Origin: Cyanobium sp. FGCU6
GTDB lineage: Bacteria; Cyanobacteriota; Cyanobacteriia; PCC-6307; Cyanobiaceae
DNA: 64,000 bases
NCBI GenBank assembly: GCA_024958655.1
Contig: JANWUR010000001.1
Location: 248,001 to 312,000, forward strand
Reading direction: 5' to 3'
The position numbers and the translations under genes were made by a program. The notes below the pieces were generated by a model, which saw nothing but the letters and a program-made list of their open reading frames with translations, ran no database searches and was not told the origin of the DNA. Below are positions 8,601 to 15,800 of this stretch, one piece after another (position 1 is the first letter of the stretch; each line of letters starts with the position of its first letter).

Positions 8601-9355
8601 GCCTGCACGCCATCGCGCAGCTTGTTGAGCGCGCGCTCGCCGCTCTGCTGCCCTTCCTGCTTCCAGCCATCCAGCACACAGCGGCCGTCGTCACGGCGCT
8701 GGAAGCGGCTGGCGTGCAGCAGCAGCCACACCACCGCAAACTCATCAAACAGCCCGCCGTCAAAGATCTGATCCAGCGCCACTGCCACGTAGGCAGGCTT
8801 CACCAGGGCGGGGTTGTCGTGCACCAGCCGCAGGCTGGTGCCGTTGCAGAGCAGACCCCAGTTGGAGTTGTCGTCGGCATTGAGGCACTCCTGCAGGCAG
8901 CTGTGGGGCGAACGGCGGCGGCCGTCTTGCCCGAACTGCTTGTGCCCCTTATCCAGCTCGACGTTGCCCAGGCTGGTGAACACCAGCGGCACCTCCCCTG
9001 AGAAAGCCTGGTGCGTGATCGGGAAGATGGCCTCTGCGATCTGGCGGGGCGGGCAGGGCTTCAGGTCGGCCCAGCCGAACACCTGCTCCAGCAGCCGCTG
9101 GCTGAACCACGCCGCCCAGGGCATGGCTTCCCCCCTCCGGCGCAGCTCCTGGGCTTCCTGCCACAGGGCCTTGGCACGGTTCCAGGCCTGATCCACCGCC
9201 ACCTGCAGCCGCTGGTTCTTCTGCAGGTCGTAGTCGCTGGCCTTCTGCTGCGGCGCCTGCTGCAGCGCGATCTGCTCGATCAGCGACGCCGGCAGCAGCC
9301 CACCCACCAGCTGGATGGCGTTGAACTGCAGGGTGGCGCTGCGGCGGCGGGGCAT
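5495..9355 (-). CDS. Large adenine-N6 DNA methyltransferase (Eco57I/PglX/DrmMI type)
   Basis: A 1286-residue DNA methyltransferase. The SAM-binding motif I is LDPACGSGHFLL near residue 503, and the catalytic motif IV is NPPW (CVLGNPPWERIKL) near 762, marking an adenine-N6 enzyme. The C-terminal ~450 residues should hold the target-recognition domain. No PD-(D/E)XK signature is visible in the N-terminus, unlike type IIG fusions, so it probably only modifies DNA, as PglX (BREX) and DrmMI (DISARM) do. The ATG at 9355 was chosen (MPRRRSATLQF, 16 bases after relE); the open frame extends to a GTG at 9421. The region about 5880-7100 is visibly lower in GC than the rest. Confidence 0.85.
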   Translation of the reverse strand: MPRRRSATLQFNAIQLVGGLLPASLIEQIALQQAPQQKASDYDLQKNQRLQVAVDQAWNRAKALWQEAQELRRRGEAMPWAAWFSQRLLEQVFGWADLKPCPPRQIAEAIFPITHQAFSGEVPLVFTSLGNVELDKGHKQFGQDGRRRSPHSCLQECLNADDNSNWGLLCNGTSLRLVHDNPALVKPAYVAVALDQIFDGGLFDEFAVVWLLLHASRFQRRDDGRCVLDGWKQEGQQSGERALNKLRDGVQAALEAAGQGLLQHPANGELVARLQSGELSTQAFSRQLLRLVYRLLFLCVAEDRNLLFAADVPLELRQIYREGYSLSRLRDLAIRSGAHEQLHGDLWLVQKLVFEQLRNPEGSSLGLPALGGLFEEDRCPDLNTAQLSNAALLEAVRAIGWFYDEQSQSRTRINYQALNTEEFGSVYESLLELHPQIRGSGASLRFSLGGVAGSERKTSGSYYTPEDLVRLLILSALLPVIRDRLSTATTAEEKEAALLAIRVLDPACGSGHFLLAAARRLALELARIKAGDEEPSEELRRECLRKVVARCIYGVDKNPMAVELCKVALWMEAIEPGKPLGFLDAHIQCGDSLVGVFDPKVLDEGIPDGAYKALTGDDKKICASLKKKNQAFVVKGQADLFTFDAMGQTMPSANAFEDIAEEDLQAVRRKEKAYQAWRKDPAIQQELQRADAYTAAFFLPKKEDTEDLVPLSQNLEAIKGGASLSPVMANAVAKAAEEFRFLHWHLAFSEAMHAGGFDCVLGNPPWERIKLQEKEFFAARSEAIATAANKAARERLIQDLRSETASQADRLLVQEFELAKREAEGSGEFIRSSGRFSLTAVGDLNTYALFAEHFRNLTAPGGRAGIIVPTGIATDNSTKSYFEAITSGELVVSLYDFRTGPGLFSEIGHQTFKFCLLTLGTSDRTDFVFSALQVNELSDHRRHFTLDSGDFSLLNPNTRTCPVFRSQMDAELTKKIYSRVPVLIDETARDPRNPWGVRFMTMFHMSNDSHLFFDEPAPDRLPLYEAKLIHHYDHCWATYDLDGSCRDVALGERQDPSFQIRPRYWVDRGDVVARLNAQGWNRQWLMGWRDITKPQNERTVIASIAPIAGAGNKFPLMIFPFVGDKEIGSVHLLIANLSSLVYDFCSRQKIGGTTLNFFIYKQLPVLPPGAYSKADINFIQPRVLELTYTAHALKPWAEDLGYDGPPFRFDPERRALLRAELDAFYAHLYGLNRDELRYVLDPADVMGPDYPSETFRVLKTNEIRQFGEYRTQRLVLEAWDRLFGGG

Positions 9356-9371
9356 GGGGGTCAGGGGTGCA

Positions 9372-9638
9372 TCACTCGTAGATGCGGCTGCGATGTCCGA
9401 GCCGTACCACCAACACCACAAGTCGCTGGTCGAGCAGTTGGCAAATCAGCCTGTAGTCCCCCACCCGGTAACGCCACAGCCCCGTCCTCGCTCCTGTGAG
9501 CGCCTTGCCCCGTTCACGCGGATCGCTGGTTTCAGTCACCAGCCTTCTGAGGTAGCCACCAAGCCGCCTGGCGGTGGTGGGATCAAGCCTGCGCAGCTGC
9601 CGTTCGGCTCCACTGGAGAATTCAACTGTCCAGCCCAA
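9372..9638 (-). CDS. RelE/ParE-superfamily toxin
   Basis: An 88-residue toxin of the RelE fold, which in this family cleaves ribosome-bound mRNA. The sequence runs from WTVEFSSGAERQL to GLWRYRVGDYRLICQL and ends VVRLGHRSRIYE; the WRYRVGDYR and GHRS-IY blocks are typical of RelE rather than ParE. It overlaps the upstream antitoxin gene by 17 bases, the standard arrangement of these pairs. The pair sits between the SNF2 helicase and the methyltransferase of the presumed DISARM-like unit, in the same direction. Confidence 0.88.
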   Translation of the reverse strand: MGWTVEFSSGAERQLRRLDPTTARRLGGYLRRLVTETSDPRERGKALTGARTGLWRYRVGDYRLICQLLDQRLVVLVVRLGHRSRIYE

Positions 9639-9849
9639 GATCGTGCATCACGGCATCGAGAGAACGGGTGCTCGATTCACCTCGGCGAACCTTCTCGGCC
9701 TCCAGGGCGCCCAGGTAGGCATCCTCCAGTTCTTCCATCCCCTGCTTGATCATCTCCGTGACGTAGAAATCCTTGCTGCGTCCTGTAGCCCTGGCCAGCT
9801 CTTCCAGCCGGGCGTCGATGTCGGGGTCGAGTTTGATCATGGTGCTCAT
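9622..9849 (-). CDS. RelB-like ribbon-helix-helix antitoxin
   Basis: A 75-residue antitoxin for the RelE-like toxin that follows it. The start MSTMIKLDPDIDARLEELAR is a ribbon-helix-helix DNA-binding segment; the acidic C-terminus (RGESSTRSLDAVMHDLGLDS) is the usual toxin-binding tail. The ATG at 9849 was chosen because the RHH begins there. The open frame continues to a GTG at 9897 that touches the SNF2 stop, and that start would give 16 extra unlikely residues. Such antitoxins usually repress their own promoter, so a weak internal promoter may lie in the short gap at 9850-9893. Confidence 0.85.
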   Translation of the reverse strand: MSTMIKLDPDIDARLEELARATGRSKDFYVTEMIKQGMEELEDAYLGALEAEKVRRGESSTRSLDAVMHDLGLDS

Positions 9850-9893
9850 GGGGCTGGATGGGGCATTGGTTCCACGGTAAGAGTGATGAGTGA

Positions 9894-12869
9894 TCACAGC
9901 TGCGGTGCCGGCAGCAGCACGAACAGGCCGATCACATCCACCGGCAGGCTGGGTTCACAGCGGAAGCGCATCCGCAGCGCCCCACCCGTGCCCACTGCCG
10001 CCTGCCGCACCCGGCGGTGATCGTCTTCTGCCTGAGTGGCGCGATCCAGGGCCAGGGTGCGCAGGTCGGCGTCCAGGCCAGGCAGCCGCTGGAGCGCCCG
10101 CTCCAGTTCCATCTGCCGCTGGCCCGGTTGCACATTGCCCACTGCGGGCTGCTGGAGCAGGGCCAGGGCCTCTGCCTCCGCCAGCACCCGCATCCCATCG
10201 GCCGCGCAGTGCACGGTGAGGCACTCCTCCACCAGCAGCGGCGGCATCGCTTCAAAGCCGGCGTTGGTTCGGCGCTCCTGGTTGATCTGGTGCCGCAGGC
10301 GCAGCAGCAGCAGGGTGGTGCGCTCCTTCACTCCGTTGGTGCGGATCACGGCGCTGCGGGCCGCCAGCTCCGGCTCTTCCCCGCTCAGGGCCCGCTCAGC
10401 CACAAACTCCGCCAGTTCCACCACCAGCGGATGGGAGCGGCTGAGCAGCTGGGCGCCATCACGGCAGGGCGGGCTTGTGCAGAGGCTCAGCCGTCCCTCC
10501 AGCCCCTGGCTCTCCAGCCGTTCCCGCAAGGCGCGCCGCTCAGGCGGAATCTCGGCCAGGTTGAACTGCCATGCCCCACTGGCCGCTGCTGGGGCCGGCA
10601 GCCGCAGGCGGGCGCAGGCCTCCATCAGCAGCCGTTCCACCGCGGCGTGGTCGCCCAGGGCTTCCTTGCTGCGCTGCCACTCCGGCAGCACCTCCTCGGG
10701 CTTGAGGCGCCGCTGGGCAAAAATCGTTTGCGTGCGCTTGGCGTTCTCCTTGGCGCTCTGCCATTGCTGATCGAGGGTGGCCTCCCAGCCCAACAGCGGC
10801 AGCACCTCAGGCATGCCCGGGGGCGTCGCCAGCCCCAGATCCAGCCCCAACTGCTGCACCGATTCGCCCAGCACATCGGCGAGCACCGCCTGGGTGATCG
10901 AGTTCATGTCGCCCGGCACCGGCACGCTCACGCCCAGCTCCTTGCGGATCACCTTCTCCTTGTTGAGGATCACCGCCAGCACCCGCTCATCCACCGGGTT
11001 GCGGCGATTGGGGTCTTTGCAGGCCCCATGCAGCATCAGGGCCCGCACGGTGTTGCGGGCCTGGCCAAAGCGGTCCACCCGGCCCTCGCGCTGCTCATGG
11101 CGCGTGGGGTTCCAGCAGAGGTCGTAGTGGATCACCGCATCGAAACTGCGCTGCAGGTCGATCCCCTCCGAAAGGCAATCGGTGGCCACCAGCACCGGTG
11201 TTTTCGGTTTCTCCGGATCGAACGCTTCTGCCTCCAGCGCCGCAATCCGCTCCACCCGCTCCTCGGGAGGCAGTTCGCCGGTGACGGCCCGCACCACGGT
11301 GCTGCGCTTGGGCAGGGAAGCGGTGAGCTCTTCCGCCAGGTAGTGGGCGGTGGGGCGGAAGCGGCAGAAGATCACCGGCCGGTAGCCCTCGTCCAGCAAC
11401 TCCTGCACCTGCCGCACCAGCTGCCGCAGCTTGGGGTCCTTGCTGGGGCCCCGCAGACCCTCGGCCGTTTCGATCAACGCTTCGAGATGGGCGCGATCAG
11501 CCTCCACCGCCAGGTCGCCGCCGGGTGCGGACTCCTCTTCTGACATCGCCTCATCCAGGCCATCGAGCACGCCCTGGCTGGCGAGGACCTCCAGCTCGCT
11601 GAGCTGCTGCTCCTCGCTGAGGCCCTGGCCGTTATCGCCCTGCTCCAGGCCGGCCAACTTCGTGCGCAGCGACACGGCCGCCGCCGCGGGGCTGCTGCTG
11701 ATGCAACGCAGCAAGGCCAACGCCGCCCACCAGCTCATGCGCTGCCGCAGGCGGCTCTGGCCGGCGCTGCGCTTGATCAGCGTGCGCGCGTACTCGAGTA
11801 CGTCGTGGAACAGTGCACCCCAGGCGCCGGTGAGTTCATAGGTGGCCTCGCGGGTTTCGCGGTCGGGGAAGTCGGAGCCGTCGCTGCCCCACTCCGCCCG
11901 GATGTCCTGGCGCCGCCGCTGCACGAAGTGATCCCCCAGCTCATCGCGCAGGGCATCGCGGCGGGCTCCCTCGGGCATCGTGCCCAGCTCGGCAAATTTC
12001 GCATCCAGCAGCCCCAGCAGGTGATTGAAGCCCTCGCTGTCGCCGCTGTGGGGAGTGGCGGTGAGCAGCACCACATGGCGATCAGGCCGTGCCGCCAACC
12101 CCCGCAGCAGCTCATAGCGCTGGTGGCGGCCCCGCCCCTTGCCGGCGGTGCAGGTGTGGGCCTCATCCACGATCACAAAGTCGCCGCAGCCGCGGATGAA
12201 GCCGTCGCGGTAGTCGTCGCGCTTGATGGTATCGAGGCTCACCACCGTGAACGGGTAGGCTTCAAACAGCGAGTGCCCCACCGGCAGGTCCTTGCTCAGC
12301 CTCCCAACGGTTCCGGGCCGCACCACTTCCGCATCCAGCTGGAATTGCTGGGCCATATCGCTGCGCCACTTCTCACACAGGTGCGGCGGGCAGATCACGG
12401 TGATGGTGCGGATCTCGCCGCGATCGAGCAGTTCGCGGGCGATCAGCAGCGCCTCCACCGTCTTGCCCAGGCCCACCTCATCGGCGATCAGCAGCCGCGT
12501 GACGCGCTGCTTGAGCGCCATCAGCAGCGGCACCAGCTGGTATGCCCGCGGCTCCAGGGCCAGGTTGCCGAGGCTGCGGAATGGACCCGCGCCGGCGCGG
12601 AGCTTGAGCAGCAGGGCATCGCGCATCAGCAGCGCCGAGCTCTGCGAACCGCTCTGGCTGGCATCCGGCCAGGGGAAGGTTGCCGGGGTGACCTGGTGCC
12701 CCTCCAGCGGCAGGAACAGGGTGGCGATCTGCTGGTCGCCGCCGCCCAGGGGCCGCAGCTTGAGGGTGTTGGGGGCCGGGTTGGGCAGCACCACCCACTC
12801 CCTTCCTCGGGCACGGACAATCGAGCCCGGGGTGGTGGGTGCCGTTGGTGCCATGGGGGTGCTGGTCAT
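9894..12869 (-). CDS. drmD: SNF2-family helicase, DISARM DrmD-like
   Basis: A 991-residue SNF2/Swi2-type ATPase. After a ~100-residue N-terminal region (SIVRARGREWVVLPNP, LRPLGGGDQQ), the motor has Walker A ADEVGLGKTVEALLIARELL near residue 133, DEAH motif II VIVDEAHTC near 235, TATPHSG as motif III, and the C-terminal lobe with ATDCLSEGIDLQ and REGRVDRFGQ near 560-600. The opening and the first lobe match what I know of DrmD, the SNF2 helicase of class 1 DISARM; the symbol is tentative. It overlaps the upstream helicase gene by 4 bases and is followed by relBE and the methyltransferase. Confidence 0.8.
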   Translation of the reverse strand: MTSTPMAPTAPTTPGSIVRARGREWVVLPNPAPNTLKLRPLGGGDQQIATLFLPLEGHQVTPATFPWPDASQSGSQSSALLMRDALLLKLRAGAGPFRSLGNLALEPRAYQLVPLLMALKQRVTRLLIADEVGLGKTVEALLIARELLDRGEIRTITVICPPHLCEKWRSDMAQQFQLDAEVVRPGTVGRLSKDLPVGHSLFEAYPFTVVSLDTIKRDDYRDGFIRGCGDFVIVDEAHTCTAGKGRGRHQRYELLRGLAARPDRHVVLLTATPHSGDSEGFNHLLGLLDAKFAELGTMPEGARRDALRDELGDHFVQRRRQDIRAEWGSDGSDFPDRETREATYELTGAWGALFHDVLEYARTLIKRSAGQSRLRQRMSWWAALALLRCISSSPAAAAVSLRTKLAGLEQGDNGQGLSEEQQLSELEVLASQGVLDGLDEAMSEEESAPGGDLAVEADRAHLEALIETAEGLRGPSKDPKLRQLVRQVQELLDEGYRPVIFCRFRPTAHYLAEELTASLPKRSTVVRAVTGELPPEERVERIAALEAEAFDPEKPKTPVLVATDCLSEGIDLQRSFDAVIHYDLCWNPTRHEQREGRVDRFGQARNTVRALMLHGACKDPNRRNPVDERVLAVILNKEKVIRKELGVSVPVPGDMNSITQAVLADVLGESVQQLGLDLGLATPPGMPEVLPLLGWEATLDQQWQSAKENAKRTQTIFAQRRLKPEEVLPEWQRSKEALGDHAAVERLLMEACARLRLPAPAAASGAWQFNLAEIPPERRALRERLESQGLEGRLSLCTSPPCRDGAQLLSRSHPLVVELAEFVAERALSGEEPELAARSAVIRTNGVKERTTLLLLRLRHQINQERRTNAGFEAMPPLLVEECLTVHCAADGMRVLAEAEALALLQQPAVGNVQPGQRQMELERALQRLPGLDADLRTLALDRATQAEDDHRRVRQAAVGTGGALRMRFRCEPSLPVDVIGLFVLLPAPQL

Positions 12870-15800
12870 GACGGCTGGCCTCCAGCGAGCTTGTCAGCGT
12901 GCTGGGCGAACACCGCCGCGATCTGCGCACCCAGATCCCCGGCTGCAGCGGCACTGCTTGGGGCAGCCGCGGGCGGGTTTTCGCCATGGCCCTCGCCAAA
13001 CAGCCAGCGGTATTCGTCGAACACCGCATCCCACTGGCGCGGGTCGTCGGCAAACACCACCACGTTGAGGCCGGCGGCATCGAGGGCCGAGCGCTTGCGC
13101 TCATCGAGCTGCTGCTGCAGCGGCTGCTTGTGGTGCGGACCGTCCACAAACACCAGCGCGGCGGCTTCCACGTAGGTGAAGTCGGGCACCACGTAGTGAT
13201 CGGGCACCGGCGACTGCGCTTTATCCGGCAGCAGATAGCCCCGCTGCTGCAGGGTCTGCAGCCAGAGCCGTTCCAGACCGCTCTGGCAGAGATCCAGCAG
13301 CTGATCGAGCCGCTCGCTGCGCCCCGTCGTGCCCCCCTGGGCCACCACATCGGCGCGGGCCAGATCGAGCAGGAACTGCTTCAGGGAGGGGAGGCGGCGA
13401 TCGATCAGCTCGTGGTCCCGCTGGTTGTTGTAGCTGAGCAGGCAGCGGTAGCAGCCGGCTTCGCAGTCCTCATCGGTGTCGTTGAGGTCGATCGCCTGCT
13501 GGGGCAGCAGGCCCTCCCACTTCCAGTGGCAGATCTCCAAGGCCTGGCGACCCAGCAGCTGCATCGCCGTGGGGCTCTCCACCAGGCGGCTCAGCACCCC
13601 GGCACCACCCTCGGCGGCCTCATAGATCAACAGCGCCGAGGCGTTGGCTTCGTTGGGCATCAACTCGGCTGCCAGCTCGCTGGGGTCGAGCTGGAAGGCC
13701 ACCTCGATCGCGCGCTTGAGGGCATAGCGCACTGAGATCAGATCACGGGCCGTCCATTCCTGGCGGAACCGCACCAGCAGGGCGTTCTTGCGGTCCTGCA
13801 CGTAGGGCGTGATCTTCACGTAGCCCTCTTCTGATTCGCCGTCCTCCTCGTCGCCGCCGGCGACCAGATCCGACTCCTTGCCCCAGGTGCCCTTGGTGGG
13901 ATGGATGGGGAAGCCGATGTTGCCCGGATTCTCCCGCCGCCGCCGGCCCAGGTTGATGCGGCTGATCTGGGTGGCGGCGCCATAGCTGAGGGTCAGCAGC
14001 GGCCGGCCCGCCACACTCACCTCGGCGATCGCCACTCGCACCTGGTTGTTCTCCTTGGGGAACTCATAGGTGGTGAGCAGCTCGTAGCCCAGCCGCTGCC
14101 GTTCTTCGTCGTCGGAGGTGATCCGCTCCGCCCGGCGCGTTGTGACCTGCTCGATCTGATACAGGTGCGGGATGCGCAGGGCGTTGCCGTCGGGCTGGAG
14201 TTTGAGGGCTGCGCCGCAATGGCAGCACACCTCCAGCTCGGCGTCCTCACCCAGGTGGGCATGGCCGCAACTGCCGCACACCAGCGCATCGCGGGTGGCG
14301 AGGGTTTTGGTGGTGCTGGTGCTTGCCTGTTCCTGCAGGTTGAGAATCGCCCCACGCACTTTGTAGGTGTTGCCCTCGTGATAGATCAGCGAATGGGGGC
14401 CGAATTCGCTGATGCCCACAAACCGCGGCCTGCTGATATAGGTGCCGCCATTCACCTGCTCGCGGCTGCCGGGGATGAAGGCCAGCAGCGGCAGCCGCGG
14501 GAAGTTGTACCCCGGCATGAAGCCCTGGCTGGCCAGGTAGCGGTAGGTGGTGAAGTCGCCGTTGGCGGAGTAGGAAGATCCTGTCGCTTCCGCCAATAGC
14601 AGCCGCTGCTGGATGCGGGCGGCATTTCTACGCTGGTCAGCGTTCAGTCGCTCCCGCTCAGGAAGTGCCAAGTTGCGAGCATCTCTCTCAGCCGCAACTA
14701 TCTGGCTATCCACTGCATCAATTAGACCACGCCAGCGGTTGAGTGAGCGATCGAAATCGCGCGCTGTGCCATGGATCAGCCCCTCCAGCCAGCTCTCAGT
14801 AAGCCAGGGTGGGGGAGTGGCCCCCAGCCAGTTGTGGCGCTTGAGGTCATCAACGATGGCCTGGCAGGCCCGCAGCGCCTGATCCCGTGCCTTGGGGTGG
14901 TCGAGCGCTTCTGCGATCTCGTTCACCACAGGTTTGAGCTCGGACTCCAGCCCCACCAGCTCCTTCACCTTGCTGGGGAGGGCCTTGCCCGTGGCGGCCA
15001 GCCACAGAGCGCGGAAGTGGGCGATCAGCAGCTCTTCATTGGCCAACTCCAGCGTGGGTGCACTCACGGCGCCGGACACCATACGGGTGGGAGCCGAGAA
15101 GAAGTATTGGTCGTGCGGTGAAGTGGCCCCGCAGTAGCTCAATACGAGGGCTGGCTGACCGCTGCGCCCTGCCCGGCCACTGCGCTGGGCGTAATTGGCC
15201 GGCGTGGGCGGCACGTTGCGCATGTACACGGTGTTGAGCGAGGAGATGTCCACGCCCAGCTCCATCGTTGGCGAGCAATAGAGCAGCCGCAGCTGCGCCT
15301 CACGGAACGCTTCCTCCCGCTTCTCCCGCTCCAGCGCATCCACCTGGGCGGTGTGCTCGCGAGCCAGCAGGGTCTGCAGAAAGGGGCGGCCCTGCTCGCT
15401 CAAGGTGGTGGCCAGATCGTTGTAGAGGTTGCGGAAGTAGTCGTTCACCGGCCCACGACGACCGGAGCCCTGGCGTTGTTTCACCAGCGCTGCGTGGTAC
15501 TCGTCCTGAGGCGCTGCTTCTGGATTGCACAGCGTCCAGCGCAGGCGACTGCTGCTGAGGCGCCAGCCGCTCTTGCTCTCGCCACTGCCACGACGGCTCA
15601 AGCGCAGATCCACCTGCTTGACCAGGTGGTAGCGCCCCAGCACGGTGACCAGCCCGCCAGTTATCTCCTGGTACAACGCCTCATCCCATTTCAGGCCGGC
15701 ATGCAGCTCTTGCAGTGAACGCCAACGCTGACTGGCCTTGAGCCAGCGGCCGAATTCACCCCGCAGCGACAGCCCCTCCAGACCGCGGAACTCGCGGCCC

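Noticed and set aside
10017-11543. 508-codon plus-strand frame opposite the SNF2 helicase
   Set aside because: Complement of a well-supported helicase gene; composition (Gln/Leu/His-rich) is that of an antisense frame.
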